Positions 1-13,138 of a stretch of DNA of 64,000 nucleotides are shown piece after piece (the stretch's first letter is position 1; the number at the start of each line of letters is the position of its first letter). The stretch is taken from contig LNKV01000003.1 in NCBI GenBank assembly GCA_001465935.1, positions 1,556,363 through 1,620,362 on the forward strand, in the 5' to 3' direction. The translations under genes were made by a program, and so were the position numbers. This DNA comes from Clarireedia homoeocarpa. Its lineage: Eukaryota > Ascomycota > Leotiomycetes > Helotiales > Rutstroemiaceae. The notes beneath the pieces were generated by a model. It was not told the origin of the DNA, ran no database searches, and saw nothing but the letters and a program-made list of their open reading frames with translations.

Positions 1-1166
1 CAACCTCGCTTGTAAAGGCAGCTACTTATTCGACACATAGCAACTCAGTTCCCACCCCGTGACACTTAGTGGATGGATATCTCATCTTGATGGAGCTGTG
101 GCATTAGTAAAAGCAAGGGGCAAAGCACAGCTGAATACTGACATCGGTCGCGCCCTTTTTAATGCCATCAGGTCACATATGGTCTGCTTATCCTACCATG
201 CACTTGAATGTAAATACTGATAAACATCAGACTGTTGAGTGTATCGGCCACTCTAAGGAAGTAAAAGAAGATGCCGATTGGTGGAATACTTTTGCTATCG
301 GAGATCCAGTGCAACATCGACTGTCGATTCTAAATATGAAAGTAGCAGGTCTTCGTGCAGAGTCTCATCGAGTATGTACGCTGAAAGCAGACACTACCGA
401 AAACGTAGAGAGAGTCCTACAGCATCTGCGAAAAGCTCAAGCACTTGATCAGGATTACATCAATTGGGTCGAAGACTTGCCCGAGCCTTGGAAGCCTAGT
501 CCTGAATTCTGGATCAATACATCGCTGGATGCAGATATGGAGTTCACGAATTTCTACCCAGGTCGTGTAGACACCTACCGTGATATCTGGATGGCCACTA
601 CACAAAATCTCGCACGTGTATCGCGGCTGTTTATCCTCACGACCATTTTGCGGTGTACAGCTTGGCTGACTCTACCACTCAATTATGAGGAAACGAATGA
701 ATACGTTACTGCATCCGAGCAAGCACGGGTTTTAATAGAAGAGATCATTGCTAGTATTCCATATTACTTCGGGCATGAAGCACAGGACACAAGCAATTCT
801 GCATTTAACGACTCGTATTTTCCCTGTGGGAGCAATAGCAAAGTTGGCGGCACAGGAGTAACCGGAGTCTTTGCTATGTGGCCTATCTTTGCAGCTCTTG
901 GTTCAGATTTTACTTCGGATTCTCAAAGATTATGGTTGAGAGGACGTCTAAAATATATTGCTGAGACGTTGGGCATACACCAGGCTAGGATGTTACTTAA
1001 AGTGAGTTCTCCCCCGCATTGTTCGCGAAATGAGATTGCTCAACATACATAGCTACAAACTCGATACCCATCTACTTTCATCTACCTGGACCGCAGTGCG
1101 AAGTTGAACATGGTTGTTCCTCGAGGGACTCCTGTAGGCACGCATCCAACAGCTCGGGTTAGATAA
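1..1166 (+). CDS. Zn2Cys6-type transcription factor, C-terminal part (DUF3468/Fungal_trans_2-like); 5' end outside window
   Basis: This is the C-terminal regulatory half of a fungal binuclear-cluster regulator; the DNA-binding cluster lies upstream of the window. The model is exons 70-209, 271-1001 and 1053-1166, with introns 210-270 and 1002-1052. A further intron at about 12-69 is probable, but the first 11 bases are too few to fix its frame. Splicing at 210-270 joins two open frames and gives the family-typical order: DGAVALVKARG, then GRALFNAIRSHM, then ADWWNTF. Later landmarks are an LPEPWKPS segment, a VDTYRDIWMATTQN helix and RGRLKYIAETLGIHQA near the end. These match the DUF3468/Fungal_trans_2 regulatory domain. 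The reading from position 162 as one ORF is wrong at both ends. The gene converges on the polyketide synthase, 1.2 kb away, so it could be a pathway regulator, but that is inference from position only. Confidence 0.72.
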
Positions 1167-2353
1167 TACAAACATTTCAAAATTATTTCCAGCAATTGAT
1201 ACCACTACCAAGACCTACAAATCTGTTATGTGACTTCTTTTAGTAATTTTCGGATGTCTCATCTTTTCCCTACATCATGCTAGAATGGTGACTTCAACCT
1301 CTCGTTAGATCATTGTTTGGCCCATCTGAGCACAAGGCACGACGTAACATTAACCCTACATCCATTCGGCCTCAAGCTAAAGACGAGGGCCGAGACAGTC
1401 GTAAACGGAAGCTACCTCGCGTTCCTGTAAAGTTCAAATGAAGTAATATACGAACATTTCGGTAGTATAAGTGTTCCTATAAGCGGCTATCTTCTGCCGT
1501 GGAAATGCGGCAGATTAGTTAACGGAAAATCCTCCATCTTCTCCAACGGACTTCCGGCACCAACTGACATATACCCCGGAGGCATAGCAACTGTTAAGCA
1601 TGGGCTAGAATTAGCATGAAATGCCGTAGTCATACAATACGACTGGGAGCTGAGTTTAGCACTTTGAGGTTGACGGGTAGAATTATACTTTCACTTTTCC
1701 TGCTATGGTGGAAGTATATGGCGACAGCAGCCGAAAATGTGAATTCATCGTGTCGTCACTGATGTACTTTTTCAATCAAACGAATCTTTGTAGTACGATT
1801 CTCAGTTCATACTAACAGAGGTATGATGTTGAAGAAGTAGTCCTCAGTAATGTAGAAGGTCAAATGGAAAGTGGTTGAGGACAGGATTGTAGGACAGGAG
1901 TTAAGTGCACAGTCGCAACTACAGTCGCCACTACCCCGCTGTACTTTAGGCCTGTCAGCACCAAATATGCTGACGCTGGGCCCCAATAACCCCTAAACGC
2001 CCAACGCCCGAAAGCATCGCGACATTTGTTGCAGTAGCAGAATAGTTGCAAATGATGTGAGCGAGAAGAAATTTTCATTGAATTAGCTGAGCCCTAAAAC
2101 TCTATAAGTGATTAAACAATATTTTATAACCATAAATGACCCCATAAAATCTATAGGCATTGACGTCGCCGCGTATTCATCAACATATGCTAACCAGATG
2201 ATCCGCGCCAAACCTGTAAAATACAACATAGAAAGATATCTCTAATTGCAGAGCGTAATTAGTAACAAAGAAAACCAACAAACAGAAACTCATTAAGCCA
2301 AAGATATTCTACATATTAATACAAAATTTTACCATATTTTAGATTGAGGGCAT
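1167..2353. other. Intergenic region between convergent regulator and PKS
   Basis: I see no supportable gene. This is the shared 3' flank of two convergent genes and becomes AT-rich near the PKS end (2080-2340). The only open frame (about 1860-2078, minus) is short, has no recognisable motif and no splice partners. Confidence 0.6.
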
Positions 2354-5300
2354 TCAAAGCTCCAAACTCTGCTTGATGAGTTTGGCCAAATCGTGTGTCT
2401 GGAATGATGAGTCAGCAAGATAAGATTTCGAATCGGCAGTGAATATGAACTTACAATAGGCTCTCTCATCATCGTGAAATGATTACCACGCGTGCTCATA
2501 CATCTTACATTTCCCTTTCCGACCAACTTCTCCCAGCCATTGTGGCCGAGATCTTTGCGGTCGTGCACCAACCAATCCATAGAGTTGGGCATCTTCACTT
2601 TTGGATCCCAATCTGGCTCGGGGTCTTCCTCATTATGAACGACTCCATCGCGTGCCCAGATGATGGTTGTTTCCGGCATGTTGTCGATGTTGATGGATGG
2701 TAAAGAGCTCAAGTGCTCGGAGTATGAGGTGAGTTCGCGGACTGTGGAGAAGAAATGTGGAAGGAGCCATTTGGGTAGCGACTCCAGTCCACCGTCACCG
2801 AGAAGACCGATCTTAGCACAGTACTGATGGAAGGATGCTGGGAGTGCTTCAAGACCGATTGGGAATGGTGAATCGATCAAGAGAAGTTTGTCGACTCTGT
2901 CACCGTTGGCGATCAATTGTCGAGTAGCTTCGTATGCGAGGACACCACCTGCGGACCAGCCACCTAGGGTGTACGGTCCTTGGGGTTGACGACGCTTGAT
3001 CTCTGCGAGGTAGATCTGAGTCACTGCTGGAACACCGATGGTGAACTCAGTAGGATCCTTCATGAATGGGCAGTTGAGGCCAAACACAACGAGAGATGAG
3101 TCAATGTTGGGAATGGGAGTGTACGAAGATGCAACACCGGATCCATCAGGAAGAAGGAAGAGTGTCTTTGTAGCAGTCTTTGGGTTGCCTTGCAACAGTA
3201 TAGATTTTGCAGGTGGATATTGAGAAAGATCGATCGGTGCAGCGACCTGAGTGATAGCTGGAGCTCTTTTAGATTCAGTTACTGGCTTCACTTTCTTCGT
3301 TTCGATAATCTTTGGCTTGGTCTTTCTCAAGCCCAAGGAAGTCTCAATCTTCTCGACGCTGGTGTTTTCAACCAAGAGCTCAGAGCTCAGATTCAAACCA
3401 GTCTTCTCTCGCAGAGCACCCAGGATGCTTAAACTCATGAGAGAGTCCATGCCCATGTTAGCAAGGTCGGTATTGTCTGTGATTTCCTCAAGCTCTACAC
3501 CCATCTCCTCAGCGATTGTAGTTCTGATGATCTGAACGATCGAAGCATTGTCGCTATCAGAATCGCCGTCGACCGATGAATCAGACTCAGGCTCTACCAT
3601 CTCAAAGGCATCATCGTCACTCTCACTAGAGGAATCATTGGAGACCATGTCAGGAGTAGATAATCCAGAGCTTTCTGGGCTATCTTCATTCTCGAACTTG
3701 TGCATGTAAACCTTAAGGTGGTCAACAGTTGGCTCATTCTCGAAGACACTACTCTGGAAGTCAATCTCAAGTTCTTCACGGAAGCGACCGGAGATGCTCA
3801 AGCCCAACAATGAGTCGACGCCCATATCAGAGAATCGGATTGGCCCTGCCAGTTCAGCAATATCGCATCCAATTTCCTCTGCCATGATCTTCAGGGCCTT
3901 GGAGAAAAGACCTTTGGAGAGTGGCTTGCTGTACTTGGGGTCAGCTTTAGTGATAACTTTAAGACCCATTGCCTTCCCTGGCTTAGCGGCAGAAGCAGCC
4001 TTGGCTGGGGAGGCATTGGCAGCTCCACGGGCTGGAACTTTCTTGGGTGAGAGGAGGGTCTCAAGTAACGTGCGTGGCACACATTGAAACTTGATACCAC
4101 CTACGACTGCAATGATCTCCTCGCCATCGAAGACGTAGACATCACCAGCAACCATCGAGCCTCCACCTGGGACTTTCTGCATCTTGACATAAGATCTGTA
4201 CTCCTTATCGGCAGACATGGTCTTAGCGAATCTCATGGACTCCCATCCATGTGAGATGTAGACATGCTTCTTGGAATCAACAGCATCATTGGCATTCATG
4301 GTGAAACCAGTGATGTGACAGACACTGTCGATCCAGTAAGGATTCATATAGAACTTGCCATCCTTGGGCGATGTCTGGAATTGGACCTTGGCAGTGGCTT
4401 CACATTCCTCACTCCAGAGGTAGACCTCATCCATTCCACGATATCTTGGATCGTAGCTAACAAGAGCAGAGAACAGCTTGTAAGCCATTCCTCTCTGAAT
4501 CTTGTGAACTGCTTTATTGGACATCAAGTTGTCGATGCGGCCTTGGACAAGGAACTTGCGGCGTTCCCATTCCTTCAGCCATAAAGAAGAGTCTTCAAGA
4601 GTGACTTGACATTTGGTCTGCTCAATTGGCTTGCCATCATTGCCGTATGTACGGAAGACAACAGTACCGCGACGTTGACCTAGGTCAAGCTTGGTCTCAA
4701 TCTGGAGTAGATGAGTCTTTGCGTTGTTGTCCAGAACCAATGGTTTGTGTGTCTCCATGCTGCCGACGTTAAAGCCAACTGACTCTTCATCGGGCTTAAC
4801 AAGCTTAAGAGCGTAGTCGCAGATGGTCAATGCCATGTCTCCATAGATAGAAGATGGGAACAATGGCTGACCGTTAACCAAGTGACCGGCGATGGCAGCG
4901 CGAAGGTTGGGCTCCATGAGATCAGACTCAGCAATGATGTTAACAATGTCGCCGTCAATCTTCTCAGAGATAATCTTCTGAACGGTCGTGGTTGAGAAGC
5001 TTTGCTTCGCGGCATTCGCGGCGACCAATTGCTTGTCGCCCTTGGTAAGACACCAGTTCTCACGATAATCAATCCAGTAAACTTTCTCGTCGAAGGAGTA
5101 TGCCGGAAGATCAAGAACTTCGACAGAGTCCTTGAAGTTGATATGGTACTCATCCCAGTTGAGATCGAGACCAGCATTGAATAGAGTAGCCAAACTGGCA
5201 GCTGTGGTAGCCCAGGCATCGGCGTTGCGACTGAGAGATGGTACGGTGGTAGTACCAGTTCCAATGATGGCCTTGATCATGTTGGAGCAGACTGGGTGGG

Positions 5301-8300
5301 GGCCCATCTCAACGAAGAGAGTCTTCTCGTCGATGATAGCACCCATCAAAGCAGAGTTGAAGCCACCAAGGAAATCGACAGCCTCTCTGCAGTGCTTAGC
5401 AAGATACTCTGGGCCGAAGACACCCGAAACCTCAACGACAGTACCAAGAAGGGTTGAGATGACTGGAATTCTTGGCTGGTGGAATGTAGTAGCCTTTGCA
5501 GACTGGATGAAGTCCTCAAGGATTGGCTCAACCTGGGCTGAGTGGAACGCATATGGCACATTTAGCATCGTGTTCTTGATGTTCTGTGCGGTCAATTTAT
5601 CTCTCAATTTGTTCATGTTATCAACAGTGCCAGAGAACACTGTCTCCTCCGGACCGTTGATGCATGCTTTCTCCACCTCAAGGTTGGACAAGAACGGCTC
5701 GACTGCTTCGAATCCAGCACGGACCGCCAACATACCATGGCTGCCCACAGCGCACTTAGAGACCAAGAGCTGAGCGCGGCGGCCAACTAGGCAAATGGCG
5801 TCATAGGCTGAAATGACACCAGCAACTTGGAGAGCAGCGTACTCACCAAGTGAGTGACCAACAACGACAGATGGCTCAACACCCCATGACTTCCAGAGCT
5901 CAGCAAGAGAGATCTCAACGCATAGAATAGCCAATTGAGTCATGATTGGAGAAGCAGTAGCAAGATCAGTGATGCTCCCATCAATCAGACCAATGAAAGA
6001 TGGGAATCCTTGAGTGCGAGCCAAGTGATCGTAATCCTCAAGGTCACGACGGAACTGGTAGACATCTCTGAAGAGAGCCTTGCCCATGCCGAGGTAGTGC
6101 GATCCCTGGCCAGTGAAAGCAAAAGCGACTCTCGGCTTTATGCTCGAGACCGGAGTGTGAGGGCCTTCGGTGTACGCGCTGAGGGCTTTTTGAGCACCTG
6201 CTAAATCCTTTACGTCAACTGCGATACGGTATTGGTACTGATAACGACGAGCTGATGTGGTATATGCAAGACTGGGAAGGCACGAAGCGGGTTGCGTCTT
6301 GCTCCATTCTAGGATTTTGCGCACATTGTTCCTGAAAGATGCGAGGGATTTGGCTGTGACAATGACAACTTGAGTAGATCTTGGGTCTGTCACCTCAATT
6401 AATCGGAGTGGGGCGTCCTCGATCAATGTGGCGGTGTTACCACCAGCTGCACTGAAGTTGTTCATGAAGACGTATCGGGTACCGTTCAAGGGCCTTGGGA
6501 AAGGTGTTGGTTTGAAGGCCATTTGGAGGTATCTATCCTTCAAATCCTTGGAGAAACCTTGGTTGATCTTGGTCTTGATACCGCAGTGGGGTGGGATAAG
6601 GTTCTTCTTGAACATCATCATCACCTTAACCAAGGCGGTCGTACCAGAAACAGCTTCTCCGTGTCCGACGTTTGCTTTAACTGAGCCAACATACAGAGGC
6701 TGATCAGAGCGACGCCTGTACTTGTTGGTGGGTGCGAAAATTGAAGAAACACTCTCCATCTCTACACCATCACCGGCTTGAGTTCCAGTGCCGTGCATCT
6801 CCACATAACTCACATCACGAATGTCAACACCAGCGTCATCCATCACCTTCTGGAACAAGAATTGCTGGGCACCGACGTGGGGATGAGTAATGGAAATAGC
6901 TTCAGCGCTATGATTTGTGGCGATGCCGGCAATGACGCCCAAGATTGGGTCCTTATCAGCAATGGCATCGTCAAGTCTCTTCAAGATGACGGTAACGACA
7001 CCATCACCACGGCAGTAACCATCAGCCTCATTATCGTATGTCTTGCAAGAGCCAGTTTTGGACAAGAATTGGCCCTTGGATAGACCAGAGAAAATATCTG
7101 GATTGGTCATAACGTTCATGCCACCAGCGAAGACGGTATCGCAGTCTCCAGCTCGCAATGATGTACATGCCAAGTTAATGGCAGCCATGGAACTGGAGCA
7201 TGCAGTGTCGACACTGTAGGATGGACCACTGAAGCCAAAGTGATAATTTATTCGTCCAGGGCCGAATGCTCTGACACCACCTGTGATGAAGTAGGTATCG
7301 ATGTCCTGCGCAGCATTGATCTCACGCCAATCATCGGATGTTTGGCCGTAGAAGGTACCGACTCTGTGAGCCTGCGTAGATGGGGTACGATCTCTGACGA
7401 AACCAGACATTTCCATTGCTTCGTAGGCAGTGGAGATAGCCAAACGCTGCATAGGATCTGTTTGGGTGGCCTCACGAGGGGACATGTTGAAGAATCTGGG
7501 ATCGAACAATCCTGGCTGGTCAATAAAACAGCCGAATGGTGTGTGTGACATATTTTTTCCCTTGCCGGAAGGATCGTAGTGCGACTTTGCGTCGAAGCGA
7601 TCAGCTGGCACTTCACGATGCACGTCAAGCCCTTGCTCGAGCAATTTCCAGAATGCCTCGTGGTCAGGCGAATTAGGGAATCTTCCAGCCATGCCAACGA
7701 TGGCGATCTTAGATTCAGCCATTCTGCCGCTGACTGCTCGAGGAATTGCGCTTTGCATCATGTATGAAACGTGGTCCTCCATTGATAACTTCAAGCCACC
7801 ACCGTTTTTCAACGATGAAATGAGACTATTACCGAGAGCTGTTGGCCCCATCGCAAGAACGCGAACGCTGTCGTATTTAGATGCTCTAACATCCGCAGTG
7901 GCCAACTTTATCAATTTGTCCCACTTAACCTGCTCCGCCAATATCTCCATGATGGAGCTTCTGAAAAGCTCGACCGTAGAGATGGACTCCTTATGTGCGG
8001 CAGTGCCGACTAAAGGAAGCTTAGAAGAATATTTCTCAAGCTCAGACACGATTTCAGGTGTCAAAATTCGCTCGATGTCTTGGGGATTGTAAAGGTGAGA
8101 AGCGTGGTATGGACCTCTAATGCCGATTTCTCGTCGTTGGAGATTCTTGAACGTCTCGCAAGACTCGAACAATTGAGCTCGAATGGTGGGAGCACCACTG
8201 ATGGTGATTGACATAGCACCAACGGCGCTAATGTACAGCCTTGTTGATTGAATCAATCCCTTCACATAGTCAGTTACGGTAATTCCTCAATAAAGCTGGA

Positions 8301-8934
8301 GAGTTTTACTTTTTCATGATTGAATTCTGCTATTGCAGCTTCAGCAGCATCGACAGTGGTACCAAGTACAATGGTAGACCAGGTTTGCTGTCTGTCTTTT
8401 ATTGTCTCCAGTTGATTTCCAACTGTCGCAACTCGTGACCCTAACCGGAATGCAATGCGAACTGCCTGGACGGCCAGTGGAATTAAAGATGTGAGGGTAG
8501 TACATGATGCGACGGCGGAAGCGGCGAGTAATCCAGTGCAGACGCCCAGTACTTCGGTATTAGCAGGTTCTAAGTATGCAAGAGGTTGTGCCTCAAAAAA
8601 TCTGCGTTTGCTGTTAACGATATTAACTCCCTCAGCATTTCCCATTGGTCACATACCCAATGAAATGAGTGAATTGTGCCAAGCAAGTGATGGCACTTTC
8701 AACAGCTAAATCTGGCTGCTTTGCTTCGTAGTACCGCTCAGTGAACTCCTTAACGCTCGAGAAAACAGGCACATGTCGCCGCGAGTTGGAAGGCAGCGAT
8801 GATAGTTCATCCTGTAAGGCTGTGTGGACCTGCTCTAAGAAAGTGCTTAGAATAGGACAGTTCTTTCGATTCAACGCCTTTTTGAGGAAGGCCTGGCAGT
8901 CGACTGTCTGATCTCCAAATAATATAACATCCAT
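2354..8934 (-). CDS. Non-reducing polyketide synthase, melanin (tetrahydroxynaphthalene synthase) type
   Basis: A complete iterative type I non-reducing PKS of 2139 residues. Exons on the minus strand are 8934-8657, 8601-8310, 8259-2455 and 2398-2354. Domains in order: SAT with GVCTG (Cys114) and GPYHASHLY (His242); KS from about 372 with VDTACSSS (Cys544), His679 and His723; malonyl-CoA AT with GHSLGE (Ser993); product template with His1316 and Asp1501; two ACPs, each with a MG(V/M)DSL phosphopantetheine serine (1673 and 1796); C-terminal TE with GWSAGG (Ser1959) and His2117 in GNHFT. SAT-KS-AT-PT-ACP-ACP-TE is the architecture of PksP/PKS1-type synthases that make tetrahydroxynaphthalene or related naphthopyrones. 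The start at 8934 gives the usual MDVILFGDQT opening. The last intron (2399-2454) replaces an unrelated tail with the family-like end LAKLIKQSLEL. No domain is broken. The exact product cannot be read from sequence; DHN-melanin precursor is the best guess. Confidence 0.93.
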
Positions 8935-9126
8935 TTTGATATAATTATATGTGCCCTGCACAATCACTCTCTATGAAATTTCGTGTGGTATGTGTATTAT
9001 TGATGTTGTGTTGAAATAGAGTTGTAGAGAGATGAATAAGAAGATAACTCAAGGAGTATTAGAATGAAGTTGATGCTGAAAAGAAATGATGCTGAAAAGG
9101 AATACAAAAGGTAGCGGCTTGAGTCT

Positions 9127-9134
9127 ACATATAC
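9127..9134 (-). promoter_or_regulatory. Possible TATA element upstream of PKS
   Basis: GTATATGT on the minus strand lies about 195 bases before the PKS start codon. Placement fits a fungal core promoter with a 5' leader, but the motif is weak and there is no other evidence. Confidence 0.25.
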
Positions 9135-9589
9135 TCGCTGAGAAGCATACGTTGAACCTTCACATGTGGATATGCGCTTCTTCGGATGTCAACGATAACT
9201 TTTATCTGTACCACGTTGAAACTACACTGTTGACGATACTCACATAGTATAGGTTATGCACAGATCAATCCAACTTACTGGGAACTCCTGGCCAGGCCGT
9301 GGTGATAGGCGCCCAAGCTCTGCACAAATGAATAGCACTGATACTGCAGCGGGGGCAAACAGTGATCTGCGTTTTCATCTGGTGCGTTGAGCTGAGTTCG
9401 GGTGGAGAGGAGACTATTGGAACCTAACTTGATACACGAGGAAATACACTGTGAATAAGCTCTGACAGCTGCACTATGCTTCCATCATTCAACCACTTCG
9501 AACTCAATAACTTTCGATTCCGTTGGTGCATTTCTTGCCTCCTAAACGCTGTATTGGATTACTTTGTGGAAACTGCACATCTCCTTCTG

Positions 9590-9635
9590 AACTGATGCTT
9601 ACTGGAGTACGGAACTGATGCTTACTGGAATACGG
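9590..9635. repeat. 23-bp tandem duplication
   Basis: Two adjacent 23-base copies beginning AACTGATGCTTACTGGA differ at one position (G versus A). It looks like a recent local duplication in non-coding DNA. Confidence 0.8.
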
Positions 9636-12600
9636 ATCTGGGCTTCCAGATAAAACTTTGAGACGATTTTGAAATCGGGATTGATTGCCGCTGTGGTACA
9701 ACCTGAAGAGATGAAGAAGCAACGTGAAGTTCGAATGATGCGATGCGATGCGGCTAGAATTGGCGCAAATAATACGGGTCAGTGTATCCTGGCATGTCTA
9801 AGATCGTAAATCCTAGCCCATACTAGCCGGTAGCTGAACCGGCGGATAGCACGGTGCACGCTATGACTCTGCACAGAACCCTTTTTCTATTTTTTCCCTC
9901 GCCCGTTTTTTCTAAACGTGAGATAGGTTTAGAACGTTAGTACATGGATATCGGAAGTAGGAGGAAGATCAAGAGGAAGGTTCGACCCTGAAGTACGTGG
10001 CAGATCCAAGCAGCGTTCCTGATTCGCCCGTAGCAGAATTCGAATATTTTTTTTTCCTTCCCCCTGTGGAGAAAGATAGCGGTACCGTTGAATTGGGTTC
10101 AGCATGGGATTCGGGAACAGTTGATCACCGTTCCGCCGCGGATCAACTCACAATAACAGCCTTTTGTTTTCCAGACACAGCAGGAAATAGTAAGCAGTTC
10201 TGAAGAAACGTCATCGCATTCGCTGATCATTTCGACTAAATTGACTGCAGCTTTCCTCTATGCTATTCAGTTGTCCGTGGGATTTACCAAACCTACTAAA
10301 ATATATTCGAGCTGGGTGGTCAAGATCCTCGGACATTGTAGCTGTCCTTGCATGTTGAAGAAGTCGTAAATGCGAGCAAACGGGACACGCGCATTTTATT
10401 TGCGCTCTCCCGATAGGTCCTTTCGCCTCGTATGGGTCCACTCAATACCACATCAATTCATGCCTTGACCACCCTTTTACTGTGCCCTCGAAACATTTAT
10501 TCATATTAAGGAGAAACAAAGAGACACCGAGCAAACGACGTATACGAGGTACCTGAGTAAGCATTTACTGCAGATAGACGAATGCATGAGCGGTTGGAGG
10601 CTGACCGCCTAGGTAAAAGTTGGGTAATGATCAACACCGTTTGGCGTCAAGCGGTTTGAATTATGAGACGACTTTTGGGAAGATCCTTTCCGAATTTACT
10701 AGCCTTGCATGGAACGTCGATCTAAATCTAGAAGCTAGATACGCCGATCTAGCTCGAAGCTAGACTGCTCGATTACCCCCTTTGGGAGATTGAAAAGGGA
10801 AGAGAGTGGAACTTAGATTGATATCACAGCTTGCCATGCGAATCAGAAAACAATCTGCAAGCGCACATTACACCATCATTCGGATCAGTTTGTTTCAAGT
10901 AACATAACTCACGTTACTTAAAGTCACAGTGTCCCGCCATCCCGGACTATTCAACTCCATCGCTTAATCAGCTTGATCGGACTTTCACGCTAGTCCTGGA
11001 GTCTTCATTTCTTCTGCGGTACGACATCTCCATACGTTCCCATGCTCTCCGACTGACAAATCTAGGCCGACTCACTTATGATGCCAGAAGAGGCGGTATT
11101 GTCTATGAAATCATTCTCACCTCATTATCTCGTAAAATAACTACTGGACACTTACCAAACTAAAACACTGTTTCTAGTTCATTTACGGGAGCAAAATTTG
11201 TTTCGAGAATGCTCCACAGATTCCAACATTATTTGCACATATATTTGACGTCCACAACTCTACATCAATAAGCTATTAAGATGGGATATTATTCAGCATG
11301 AAAAGCCAATCGCATTTCTTGGAGGCATTCCTGTTCCCCCATTGGCAATATTTCACGGGAAGCCGATAATCAGCGGCAGCATCTGGACTGCACCGGAAAA
11401 TTAAGAAAAGTCCGGTAGGGGTATCTGAGTGGAGATTTTGCCGGTTGCCCCAGATATGTATCCAATGCTTGGAAATACAGAAATCGTGGCAAACAGTAAC
11501 TCTGTGGGATTTTAGCTTCCGCCAACCATTCAGGGTCGGTTCTAGTTCCTGCAAACATTATAATATGAACTTACTTGAAGCCATCTCTTAGGTGATTGGC
11601 ATGAAGCCAATCATTGAAAATATATTCTCACATTACCAGCGCAAAGGCTTAGTTTATGATATCGATTCATTGTCCGTGGGCCGCGATACTCGGCATCAGG
11701 ATGGCAGAAGCCGTATTTCCTCACCATCGTTATATGTAGACGAGGTCTCTGGGTGGAGATTTGATATTCACGATTGTATCATTTCAAATTGAATGATGGA
11801 GGTAGGTTGTACGGATATCACACTTCAGAATAGATGGAAGTAGTTCGCTAATCAACTCACGTTATTCCTCGTGTACGTTGTTATCATTCCGGAAACTTCG
11901 ATGAACTATCAGAGATGATAGCTCACAAATTATTCCCAGATCACCGCGATCCTAGCAAGCATTATTAGTTTCCGCAGAGAACTAGTGACTCTTGAAACAT
12001 TTGTCGGATCTTGGTTCCTCTTGCCTGCGGCTCAAAGCGTCAATTCAGCCGGATTACGGGACCGAAACTCGCATGTGAAAACTTCTTCTTTGTCACGTTT
12101 CATGATCAAGCACTCGTTTTCGGCTGAGCAAATTTCCTCCACAAATCTCGGACCTGGCTGTAGCTGCAGGTCTGATAAATTGTTTAGTTCGAGCTAAATT
12201 ACGACTAAGCAAGAGATAACAACTATCGATTTATCAGGGTGGATATGATGGTTCGGTAGAGAATCCGGGTCTGTTCTGCGGTATGATAGTTAGCATCTCT
12301 AGATCCCATCAGCTCGAAATCAAGCATGCTGAAGCATCTAGAATCGTACGCTTTCGCCACCCTGAATTCGAGTTTGGTACTGGAATTCGACTCTGGGTTA
12401 CTGGCACCCACCATAGAGGATGCTTCTAGTCTACGCTTCGACTATCTCGTGGTCACTATTCAAGCCAAAAATTGCTGCATACTGCACATGAGACGAGATA
12501 CTGATTTACACATAATATCGGGATGTCAGCATGAGTGCTATTCAAATATCTGTGACCCAGCTATAGCCATGAGACTCACACAAAAGCTTGGGGTTGAGTG

Positions 12601-13138
12601 GACAAGAAAACGACCCGTCGTTGATTGGCAGTAATTTGGCAGTAAATATGGAGAATATCAAGCAATGATGATATCGACAGGTGTCAGCCAGATGTCAAGA
12701 CATTTAGGAGAGTCATTTTCTTGTATTGACTATGCAAGGATCGCATTGTGTCTCCTTTCATCCTTGTTAGAGGTTGCGAGTTGAGAAGTCAGGAGAGGTT
12801 GCAAGGGTCGGGACCACCTTAAGCGAAGGGCTCACTGGCAAACCCCCTTCTCCTTCTTGGGGATGCCTTATTTCTCAAGACGATGCATTTGATACTCCAG
12901 GTTGCGAGTTTTCAAGGTCTCTGACCGGGAGGATTAGATACACATTATCTGGGGAGGAGTTTGAGAGCCAGGCGCAGTATCGCCGATGAGATGTCCACCA
13001 GAATCCATCATGACATCTCATTTTATCGCCAAGTCCATGGCCTAAATAGTTGACAGCTGCGAATTGCGAGAGTTTAGACATTTCAAGTGATGTTCTTGCT
13101 TTGTTAATGCTTCTAACCACTAATACTTGGAAATCAAA

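Larger units (their letters stand above)
8935..13138. other. Long gene-poor region with PKS promoter and DUF3112 gene 5' flank
   Basis: About 4.2 kb without a convincing gene. Short open frames occur on both strands, but none shows a family motif, a consistent splice pattern or a secretion signal. It contains the PKS promoter at its left end, a 23-bp tandem duplication at 9590-9635, a palindromic CTAGA/TCTAG-rich patch at about 10715-10775, and nothing else I can name. Base composition is not extremely AT-rich, so it does not look like heavily RIP-mutated transposon DNA by eye. Confidence 0.5.

Noticed and set aside
162..1052. Single-exon protein beginning at 162
   Set aside because: The frame upstream of 210 and the tail after 1001 are intronic or out of frame; splicing at 210-270 and 1002-1052 gives family-like sequence instead.
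2479..8092. Many plus-strand and other-frame open frames inside the PKS
   Set aside because: They are shadows of the long minus-strand coding sequence and carry no domains.
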